From the NCBI GenBank assembly GCA_025363475.1, contig JANYDS010000095.1:89236-135628 (forward strand): a stretch of 46,393 nucleotides of DNA, given 5' to 3'. Position numbers and translations under genes: made by a program. Below, piece by piece: positions 40,178-46,393 of the stretch. Source of the DNA: Terriglobia bacterium (GTDB lineage: Bacteria; Acidobacteriota; Terriglobia; Bryobacterales; Bryobacteraceae). The notes under the pieces were generated by a model. It ran no database searches, was not told the DNA's origin, and saw nothing but the letters and a program-made list of their open reading frames with translations. Position 1 is the stretch's first letter; each line of letters starts with the position of its first letter.

Positions 40178-41209
40178 ATGACTTTTCGTTTTTCCGTACT
40201 GGCACTGACCGCCGCACTTGGAGTTCTGCCGGCGCAGGCGCCCAGTGCCGATCCATACGCCAATAATCCAGACGCGGGCAAGCTGCAGTTTCCGCTCGCC
40301 GCGCCCGCAGGTAAAGACACCGGAGCCATCACCACCGCCCTGCCCGGCGGGGTGAATCAGGGGAGGGTTGACCCGGCCACGTGGAAATACGGACCGGCTT
40401 TTAACCCGCCACCCAACGCCAAAATCTGGAATCCCGTCAAGCTGAAAATGATGCGAGGCGAAAAGATTACCGGCGGCACTGTGTTCAGTTCCACAGACCC
40501 CGCCACTTATTGCGCCATGGCCAACGCCGGGTACGATTTCATCTGGACCGAAATGCAGCACGATTCGCGGGACTGGGAAGCGGTGGGCCGTATGTGGCGG
40601 ACCTGTCCGCATGCTAAGGCCGTGCCCGGCGTGCGCGTTGCCTATGCTGACGAACGCGAAATCCAGCACGCGCTCGATCTGGGTGCTTTGGTTATTGTGG
40701 TACCCACTGTCGATACGGTGGAAGAAGGAAAAGCAGGGCGCGACTGGACCTACTTCCCTCCCCTCGGCAAGCGGAGCAATGGCGGCGGGCAGGCTTTTGA
40801 CCCCGAAGTGTGGGGCAGCGTTCCGGGCGGCTATCGGAATACCATCAATGACAACGTGGTGCTGATTGAAATGATTGAAACCATTGATGGCGTGAAGAAC
40901 GCCCGCGAAATCGCGGCGATTCCCGGCGTCACGGCCATCTTTGCGGCCAGCGGCGATCTGGGTAATTTCTCCGGCTACAGCCAGGGTTCACCCGATTACG
41001 AACGCCTGATCAACGCGGTGCACGACGCCGCCCTCGCTGCGGGTAAACGGCTGTGCGGCCCCTTCGCGTGGCGCGACCGGCCCGATTTCACCTGCTTCCA
41101 GAACGCCAGCGAAACGGCTGCGATTGCGCGCGGAGTCGCGGCAGAACTGGGTACACTAAAAGACACGCAGCCGAAGCCTGAAGTGGGGCCATACGCACCG
41201 AAGAAATAG
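40178..41209 (+). CDS. Secreted HpcH/HpaI aldolase-fold protein
   Basis: A 343-residue protein with a signal peptide (TFRFSVLALTAALGVLPAQA), then a 55-residue linker, then an HpcH/HpaI-type TIM barrel: GGTVFSSTDPATYCAMANAGYDFIWTEMQHD (with the metal Glu/Asp region), GVRVAYADEREIQHALDLGALVIVVPTVDTVEEG, VVLIEMIETIDGVKNAREIAAIPGVTAIFAASGDL with the second metal Glu. These enzymes cleave hydroxy-keto acids in the cytosol; an exported form is unusual but recurs in Acidobacteriota. GGGAGG lies before the ATG. Substrate unknown. Confidence 0.85.
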   Translation: MTFRFSVLALTAALGVLPAQAPSADPYANNPDAGKLQFPLAAPAGKDTGAITTALPGGVNQGRVDPATWKYGPAFNPPPNAKIWNPVKLKMMRGEKITGGTVFSSTDPATYCAMANAGYDFIWTEMQHDSRDWEAVGRMWRTCPHAKAVPGVRVAYADEREIQHALDLGALVIVVPTVDTVEEGKAGRDWTYFPPLGKRSNGGGQAFDPEVWGSVPGGYRNTINDNVVLIEMIETIDGVKNAREIAAIPGVTAIFAASGDLGNFSGYSQGSPDYERLINAVHDAALAAGKRLCGPFAWRDRPDFTCFQNASETAAIARGVAAELGTLKDTQPKPEVGPYAPKK

Positions 41210-41212
41210 AAC

Positions 41213-41689
41213 ATGAAAAATATCCTCGCGTGGCTGTTACCCACTCCGGCAGGCAACAACCTCGCGGGGTCTAAACTGCCTATCTATGTGTTCGCGGTCA
41301 TCGCCGTCATCAGCACAGTGCGAAGCTTCATCCATCTGCTTTCAGCCGATGGCGGGGCGGGCAGCATCGCCGGTATGGACCTTTCGGCAGGCGGTGCCGG
41401 TATCATCTTTTCATTCGCGCTGTGGGGCAGTTCGCAACTTGTGCTTGCCCTGCTGCAGATTGTCGTCCTCTTTCGCTACCGGTCGCTTGTTCCGCTGATG
41501 TATGTGCTGCTGATTGCAGAGAGCCTGCTGCGTGTTCTGGTGGGGCACATCAAGCCAGTCACGTTTTCCCATACGCCGCCGGGCGCTTATCAAAATTACC
41601 TTTATCCGCTGCTGGCCCTGGTCATGCTGGTAATGTCATGCAACGGGTATCGTGACGATGCCCGAAATAACCGTGCCCGAAAAAACTGA
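41213..41689 (+). CDS. Membrane protein of unknown function (about 4 TM)
   Basis: A 158-residue membrane protein. Hydrophobic segments lie at about 24-43, 62-85, 87-107 and 127-145. The loop between the first two is Gly/Ala/Ser-rich. The C-terminus is short and basic (DDARNNRARKN). No family recognised. It starts 3 bp after the HpcH/HpaI gene and overlaps the DUF2252 start by 38 bp or less, so it is probably within the same operon. Confidence 0.75.
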   Translation: MKNILAWLLPTPAGNNLAGSKLPIYVFAVIAVISTVRSFIHLLSADGGAGSIAGMDLSAGGAGIIFSFALWGSSQLVLALLQIVVLFRYRSLVPLMYVLLIAESLLRVLVGHIKPVTFSHTPPGAYQNYLYPLLALVMLVMSCNGYRDDARNNRARKN

Positions 41690-42998
41690 CGCGGGACTGA
41701 ATACCGAGCGCATTGCCAGAGGCAGAAGCCGTAGAGAAGTAACCAGCCGGCAAGCTTTGGCGACGCTTCAGCCTGACAGGCGGACGTTTGACCCCGTCGC
41801 CATTCTGCTGGCATCGGCCATAGACCGCGTGCGCCAGTTGCTGCCACTCAAGTACGCGCGCATGAAGGCATCGCCGTTCGCTTTCTTCCGCGGCGCTGTC
41901 TCCATCATGGCTGCGGACCTTGCGAATCTGCCCAATTCCGGACTCCAAGCGCAGCTGTGTGGCGATGCACATGTGCAGAATCTGGGCTCATTCGCCGCCC
42001 CTGACGGCAAACTTATTTTCGATTTCACGGATTTTGATGAAACCATCCGGGGGCCTTGGGAATGGGACGTCAAACGCATGGCTGCGAGCATGATTCTCGC
42101 GGGCCGGGAATCCGGTCACAACCGCGCCACTTGTAAGTCCGCAGCCCAGGCTTTCGTCGCCAGCTACTGCAAGGCAATGGATGGTTTTTCACGCCAGCCG
42201 GTACTTGAAGTCGCACGGCATCAGGTGCGCCGCGAGCACCGTATTGAACCCATTCACGCCGCTTTGCTGCAATCTGAACGTGCCCGCCCGCTGGACCTGC
42301 TGAACAAGCTCACAGAGCGGAATCGCAACGGCATTTCCCGCTTTCGCAACCAGCGGCCCAATGTCTGGCGAGTGAGCGGCGAAGCGCGTCAGGGTGTGCT
42401 GCATTCACTGGCCGTGTACCGGGACAATCTGGCTCCGGAGCGTCGTCATTTTTTTGATTTGTTTCAGCCCGTTGATGTTGGCTTCAAGGTGGTCGGCATC
42501 GGGAGCGTGGGCCTGCGGGACTATGTTGTACTGTGCGAAGGGAACGGCACCTCAGACCCGCTATTCCTTCAGATCAAACAGGAGACAGCGTCCGCATATG
42601 CGCCATACCTGCCCGGAGCGCATACGCGGCGGCATGAGGGCCAGCGCGTAGCGGAAGGGCAGCGGGCGATTCAGCCTCTTTCAGATCTGCTGCTGGGCTG
42701 GACCACTATCGGTGAACACACTTTTCTGGTGCGCCAGCTTAATGACCACAAAGGTTCCATTGACCTGCAGCGCCTGCGGGGCAGCGGCCTGAAGAGTCTG
42801 GGTCTGGTGGCAGGTGAGTTACTCGCGCGGGGCCACGCACGCTCCGGGGACGCGTGTCAGATCCGCGGGTATTGCGGGTCAGGGGATAAGATCACGCGGG
42901 CCATCGGTGCATTCGCGGAAGCTTATGCCGACCAGAGCGAGGCGGACTACACTGCGTTTCTTGGGGCCATCAGAAGCGGGAAGATCAAGGCCGCTTAA
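41652..42998 (+). CDS. DUF2252 family protein (kinase-like fold)
   Basis: A 448-residue cytosolic protein. DUF2252 landmarks: RMKASPFAFFRGAVSIMAADLA, LCGDAHVQNLGSFAAPDGKLIFDFTDFDET (the HxxN...DFD set resembling an aminoglycoside phosphotransferase catalytic loop), WEWDVKRMAASMI, and later GSVGLRDYVVLCEG and LQIKQETASAY. Function is unknown, though the motif order suggests phosphotransfer. The frame starts with GTG at 41652; ATG at 41658 is an alternative that shortens overlap with the membrane protein gene. Its stop shares the TTA triplet with the convergent gene's stop. Confidence 0.9.
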   Translation: MTMPEITVPEKTDAGLNTERIARGRSRREVTSRQALATLQPDRRTFDPVAILLASAIDRVRQLLPLKYARMKASPFAFFRGAVSIMAADLANLPNSGLQAQLCGDAHVQNLGSFAAPDGKLIFDFTDFDETIRGPWEWDVKRMAASMILAGRESGHNRATCKSAAQAFVASYCKAMDGFSRQPVLEVARHQVRREHRIEPIHAALLQSERARPLDLLNKLTERNRNGISRFRNQRPNVWRVSGEARQGVLHSLAVYRDNLAPERRHFFDLFQPVDVGFKVVGIGSVGLRDYVVLCEGNGTSDPLFLQIKQETASAYAPYLPGAHTRRHEGQRVAEGQRAIQPLSDLLLGWTTIGEHTFLVRQLNDHKGSIDLQRLRGSGLKSLGLVAGELLARGHARSGDACQIRGYCGSGDKITRAIGAFAEAYADQSEADYTAFLGAIRSGKIKAA

Positions 42999-43951
42999 GC
43001 GCCAGCGATCTTTTCAGCCGCTGCCAGACCAGAGAGGAAAGCACCTTCGACGCGCGGTGCGCCAAAAGCATCGCCGGCAATCGCGAGCAGGCCAGGCATT
43101 CGCGAAAACAGGCACGGCTGCTCATCCACAGCAAGCGGTTTGCTGAACATCCAGCGGTGTAACTGGGCGGCAAGGACCGGACCTTCCCAGTAAGTCGACG
43201 CCGCGCCAGTGAGTAACCTGGTTACTTCGGCTGGCGAAGCTTCCAGATACTTGCTTGTAAAGTCCGCGCGTGCATGGATTGTGAGGGCGGCTGTCCCGGA
43301 GGAAATCCCCTTCTGTGTGTTGTCGGCAAGCCACTCAACCGGCCCTGCGTCAGGCCGGACATAGCCTGGAGCAGGAACCTGGCTTCGACCGTTGAGAAGC
43401 ACCATCAGCGCGAAGCATGGCTCGAACGCAATACGTTTCAAAGCCGCGAGAATTTCGGGAGGCAATTGATCCACACACGGACTGAGCAAGGCCAGGGTTT
43501 GCTGCGCGGGCGCAGTTAACAGAATCGCGTCGGTACGAAATATCCCGCCGAAATCTGTAGACACAAGCCACTGCGCCCCATCACGTTCAATTCCGGATAC
43601 ACGCGTCAGCGTCCGCACATCACAAACCCGCGCAAGGTGTTTGGCGAGGGAATTCATCCCGCCCGCCGCGCAGTATCTGGTATGGCCGCTCTCAACAAAC
43701 CACGGTCGCACCACCTGCGCCTCTTCCCACTCAGAGACTGCCTGACGAAACCGTTCACTGCGAACAGTAAAGAACTGCGCGCCATGGTCAAAAATGCTTT
43801 CACTGATACGGCGTGTAGCCAGACGCCCGCCAGCACTCCGTCCTTTGTCCAGCAGGACAACCGACCAGCCGCGGGCCTGCAAAACGCCGGCAGCAGTCAG
43901 GCCCGCCATACCGGCTCCGACGATCACGCAGTTCCGATTTGTGTTACTCAA
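42995..43951 (-). CDS. Renalase-like FAD/NAD(P)-dependent oxidoreductase
   Basis: A 318-residue FAD enzyme. The dinucleotide-binding start is CVIVGAGMAGLTAAGVLQARGWSVVLLDKGRSAGGRLATRR, and FDHGAQFFTVRSERF is a hallmark of the renalase branch of amine-oxidase-like flavoproteins. The C-terminal flavin contact is GLLAIAGDAFGAPRVEGAFLSGLAAAEKI. Bacterial renalases oxidise isomeric dihydro-NAD(P); that role is an inference from family. Convergent with the DUF2252 gene. Confidence 0.88.
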   Translation of the reverse strand: MSNTNRNCVIVGAGMAGLTAAGVLQARGWSVVLLDKGRSAGGRLATRRISESIFDHGAQFFTVRSERFRQAVSEWEEAQVVRPWFVESGHTRYCAAGGMNSLAKHLARVCDVRTLTRVSGIERDGAQWLVSTDFGGIFRTDAILLTAPAQQTLALLSPCVDQLPPEILAALKRIAFEPCFALMVLLNGRSQVPAPGYVRPDAGPVEWLADNTQKGISSGTAALTIHARADFTSKYLEASPAEVTRLLTGAASTYWEGPVLAAQLHRWMFSKPLAVDEQPCLFSRMPGLLAIAGDAFGAPRVEGAFLSGLAAAEKIAGA

Positions 43952-43977
43952 CGGTTTGAATTACTCAACGGCTTCGG

Positions 43978-44205
43978 TTAATCAACGACGATGCGCGCAC
44001 CCTTGCGCGGCTCATGCGACATCTTTTCGATCCGCTCATCCAGCATGGTCCGCACGCCCTTGAGAAACTCCAGCCGGGAGGCCCGAAAGTGCTCCGATAC
44101 TTTTTCTGACCCGCCCAGAGATTGCAACAGCGGACCCACTACCTGACTGACCTCACAGAGCACGCAGCGCTCGGTTCCGTTTTGCGGCTTTTCATCGCCC
44201 ATCAC
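43978..44205 (-). CDS. Small protein with CxxC, partner of the ArsA-like ATPase
   Basis: A 75-residue soluble protein with one CVLC motif (residues 14-17) near the start, a helical middle (LLQSLGGSEKVSEHFRASRLEFLKGVRTMLDERIEKM) and a basic end (RKGARIVVD). The single CxxC could bind metal as a dimer or be redox-active. It overlaps the ArsA-like stop by 4 bp (ATGA) so is co-translated with it. The pattern FLKG.R..LDERI recurs beside ArsA-type genes as I recall it. Function unknown. Confidence 0.7.
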   Translation of the reverse strand: MMGDEKPQNGTERCVLCEVSQVVGPLLQSLGGSEKVSEHFRASRLEFLKGVRTMLDERIEKMSHEPRKGARIVVD

Positions 44206-45389
44206 GAAGTCCTCATTTCCACGATCAGCATATTTCCCTCCATATGCGCCCCGGCCGGCTCCATCGCACTCATCGACGTGGGCAGACCGATGTGCCTGCG
44301 GATAGCTCCCAATTCCACGACCAGTTCATCGTCTTTCTTGAACAGGCCGATCTCGCCTTTTTCCGTAAATGGCAGCTTCAGGCGCACTTGATATACACCA
44401 TCTTCGCGGACAAACTGATAGGGACGTTCGGTCCTGGTGACGGTCGACGGATCGACGCCTTCGCCATAGAGTGTGCGGGCAAACTCGCCCAGACGCTCAA
44501 GCCCCAGCACTTCGCGCGGGAACAGCGGCACGCGTGAAATCGGAATCGGCGAAAAATAGCTTTCGATTTCGGCCAGAACTTTGGTTTGCATCTCGCGCCA
44601 GCCGGCGAAGAACTCGCCGTGGATTTCCCCGGGAAACAGCCGGTTCACAATCACCTGATCCACCGTGAGCCCGTGCAGGGAGAAATAGACAAAAGCCCTC
44701 TGCGTTTCGCGCAACACCATTTTCTCCGCATTGGTCACGAGCCGGACGCTGGTGACTTCCGCGTCTTCGAGAACCTGATCAATGCCTTCAATTTTCCCAA
44801 ACAAATCCTGAATATTCTGGAAGTATGCTTCGGGCGGCAGATCTACCGGGCTCACGCGGTTCGCAATCGGCCGGATGGCTTTAAAGAGCTTACGTTCGAA
44901 GGAAAATACATGCTTCATGTACCAGTCGAGCGTGGTCGGCAGGCTGACAAAACGCAGGCTCTCAGCCGTGGGCGCGCAGTCGAGTACTACTACGTCGAAC
45001 TGGCCGCTCTTGCGGTATTGATTGACGTACATCAGGGCGCTCAGCTCTTCCATGCCTGGGAAAAGGGCCATCTCTTCGGCTTCCACATCACCCAGTCCGC
45101 TGGTGCGCAGGAGGGCGGTTATGTAGCCGGAAATCGCGTTCCAGTGGCGCTTGATTTCACGCTGGATATTGACTTCCTGAATCCAGAGGCGGGGGGCGAC
45201 TTCAAGCGGTTCACCGGTCGCCCCGTGGAAGAGTTTCCCGCCGAGGTCAAAGGAATCCGCCAGGCTGTGCGCGGGGTCAACGCTCATTACGAGGGTACGG
45301 TGTCCGAGGCTAGCCAGTTGAACACCTGTGGCGGCGGCAACGCTGGTTTTACCTACGCCCCCTTTGCCGCTGTATAAGAGAATTCTCAT
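44202..45389 (-). CDS. ArsA/Get3-type ATPase with C-terminal HSP20-like domain
   Basis: A 395-residue P-loop ATPase of the ArsA/Get3 group. The signature loop is SGKGGVGKTSVAAATGVQLA (7-26), followed by SVDPAHSLADSF (switch I region) and VVLDCAPTAESLRFVSLP (switch II). The last 75 or so residues (YQVRLKLPFTEKGEIGLFKKDDELVVELGAIRRHIGLP) form an alpha-crystallin/HSP20-like domain known in cyanobacterial and other bacterial ArsA relatives. There is only one ATPase half, and no arsenic-resistance gene nearby, so arsenite export is unlikely; targeting or chaperone work on membrane proteins is more plausible. Confidence 0.88.
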   Translation of the reverse strand: MRILLYSGKGGVGKTSVAAATGVQLASLGHRTLVMSVDPAHSLADSFDLGGKLFHGATGEPLEVAPRLWIQEVNIQREIKRHWNAISGYITALLRTSGLGDVEAEEMALFPGMEELSALMYVNQYRKSGQFDVVVLDCAPTAESLRFVSLPTTLDWYMKHVFSFERKLFKAIRPIANRVSPVDLPPEAYFQNIQDLFGKIEGIDQVLEDAEVTSVRLVTNAEKMVLRETQRAFVYFSLHGLTVDQVIVNRLFPGEIHGEFFAGWREMQTKVLAEIESYFSPIPISRVPLFPREVLGLERLGEFARTLYGEGVDPSTVTRTERPYQFVREDGVYQVRLKLPFTEKGEIGLFKKDDELVVELGAIRRHIGLPTSMSAMEPAGAHMEGNMLIVEMRTS

Positions 45390-45431
45390 TGCAGATGAGA
45401 GATGACGCGCGTGGGCAGGGCGATGGAGTAT

Positions 45432-46328
45432 TTACTGGCGCGGAAGGCGGACTGACACTGTGAGATCGCGCAGCACCAACGTTCGTGGTTCGCTGAGGCA
45501 CTGCAAAACGCGGTCCAGTTCATCGATATTCGCCACACCCAGTGCCAGCTGGTGTTCTTCCGGCTGATACCTGGTGCCGGTTGGATAGTCGGTGAACGGG
45601 GTTTGCTTCTGCTCGATGTGGTTGCCGAGGACGTACGCGACGGGCTTGCCGTCGGCAAACGCAGCCAGCTGGTGGAGGCTTTGTTTGAAGGCCGAAAAAT
45701 CGGCCAGATTGACGTAAAGGCGGCCGGGGTAGACGGTGTCGCCGGTTAGCAGGATACCGGTGGCATGGTCGTAAAAGGCCAGTGAGTCATCGGTGTGGCC
45801 GGGGATGGGGATGATGTCGAGGACCCGTTTGCCCAAGTCTAAGCTTCGCGTTTCATCGGGCCAGTTTTTGAATCCGAAGAAGACTTTCACGCTTGCGAGG
45901 TCAGGTTTCACGAGCGTGGTGTCGGGCCGGCCGGCGAACTGAGCATCCCCGGCGATATGGTCTTCGTGTTTGTGCGAATGAACGATGAGCAGCGGAATGG
46001 CGGGGCGCGAGTTTGTGACGAGCCAGCGGTCAATGAGGCGGTCTGCGGCTTCGCGTACTCGAGCATTAGGCGACCCCGTATCCCACAGCAGCGCCTGGTC
46101 TGAGCCAAAGATCAGGTAGAGGAAAGGCTTCTCGTAGTCGGAACAGCCGGACTGGCGCAGAATGAAGAAATTTGGGTTGTATTGGTGGACGTAGAACTCC
46201 TGCATTTCGGAGCATTGCGGTCCTCCGGTGGGCCAGTGTTCGGGCAGTGTACCGGTCTCAGGCACTTGCCCCGTGAGGCAGGCGGCGGAGAGCAGACTAA
46301 AGACAATAGCGACGCGAAGGAAAACCAT
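45432..46328 (-). CDS. Secreted metallo-beta-lactamase-fold hydrolase
   Basis: A 298-residue secreted enzyme with signal peptide VFLRVAIVFSLLSAACLTGQ. The metal motif is full length: HSHKHEDH at 117-124 (HxHxDH = 119-124). It is followed by IIPIPGHTDDS, LLTGDTVYPGR and VLGNHIEQ, giving the remaining ligands of a two-metal site. The final 40 residues (GTRYQPEEHQLALGVANIDELDRVL) are an extra helix. Unlike the one at 14422, all metal-ligand His are kept. Substrate unknown. The 65 bp from 46329 to the right edge hold no supportable gene. Confidence 0.88.
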   Translation of the reverse strand: MVFLRVAIVFSLLSAACLTGQVPETGTLPEHWPTGGPQCSEMQEFYVHQYNPNFFILRQSGCSDYEKPFLYLIFGSDQALLWDTGSPNARVREAADRLIDRWLVTNSRPAIPLLIVHSHKHEDHIAGDAQFAGRPDTTLVKPDLASVKVFFGFKNWPDETRSLDLGKRVLDIIPIPGHTDDSLAFYDHATGILLTGDTVYPGRLYVNLADFSAFKQSLHQLAAFADGKPVAYVLGNHIEQKQTPFTDYPTGTRYQPEEHQLALGVANIDELDRVLQCLSEPRTLVLRDLTVSVRLPRQ

Positions 46329-46393
46329 ATGGATGATTGTGGCTCACGCGTTTTGCTTGCAGCTTAAAGTAACGAAGCGTCAAATGCACGGGG

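Overview
The window looks like chromosomal DNA of a soil Acidobacteriota, most likely order Bryobacterales or a Solibacter-like lineage. This is inferred from protein families, not from a marker gene: a B12-dependent ribonucleotide reductase, cobalamin MetH, three secreted proteins of a DLTGVW-type family, DUF6152, a quinoprotein dehydrogenase, a secreted HpcH/HpaI-fold protein and an ANA..HGL(S/T)-type hypothetical. The DNA is GC-rich, genes are tightly packed with many ATGA overlaps, and no tRNA, rRNA, insertion sequence or CRISPR array was seen.

Left part (1-9 kb). The histidine operon (hisI, then hisG running off the left edge, minus strand) is preceded by a readable attenuator: a 23-codon leader peptide with five consecutive His codons, mutually exclusive hairpins and an intrinsic terminator. 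Next is an accessory stretch (2.5-4.3 kb) of toxin-antitoxin material: a remnant AbiEii-type nucleotidyltransferase with its intact small partner, an AbrB/PIN pair with a +1 frameshift in each gene, and an intact Doc (Fic) module. NAD-isocitrate dehydrogenase follows, then a secreted protein, then a chimeric pseudogene in which the 5' third of a TonB-dependent receptor is joined to the 3' half of an EthA-like flavin monooxygenase, next to a Fur-family gene with two inverted-repeat operators.

Middle (9-27 kb). A plus-strand operon holds gamma-glutamyltransferase, an oxalate-CoA ligase-like enzyme, a ketopantoate-reductase homologue that I read as an oxalyl-CoA reductase (PanE2-like), an OxlT-type oxalate/formate antiporter and a secreted metallo-beta-lactamase-fold protein. 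Together the central three could take up oxalate, activate it and reduce it to glyoxylate. After a decayed DUF104/PIN pair and a lipoprotein comes nrdJ. A long minus-strand cluster (27.3 to 19.4 kb) then encodes two secreted DLTGVW-type proteins, DUF6152, a periplasmic PQQ dehydrogenase, dienelactone hydrolase, an MFS transporter, a possible 31-residue membrane microprotein and a nitronate monooxygenase-like protein. It looks like an oxidation and uptake system for an unknown organic substrate.

Right part (27-46 kb). metH, a BrnTA toxin-antitoxin module, then a minus-strand housekeeping operon aroC-def-fmt-argJ plus a small secreted protein. Beyond it are an MNT/HEPN module whose HEPN gene is frameshifted, DUF423, a flavin split-barrel protein, an M48 protease, a GAF-GGDEF cyclase, a secreted HpcH/HpaI-like protein, DUF2252, a renalase-like oxidoreductase, an ArsA/Get3-like ATPase with a small CxxC partner, and a secreted metallo-beta-lactamase-fold protein. 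All broken genes found are accessory ones. The long core genes read without interruption, which argues for real decay over systematic sequencing error.
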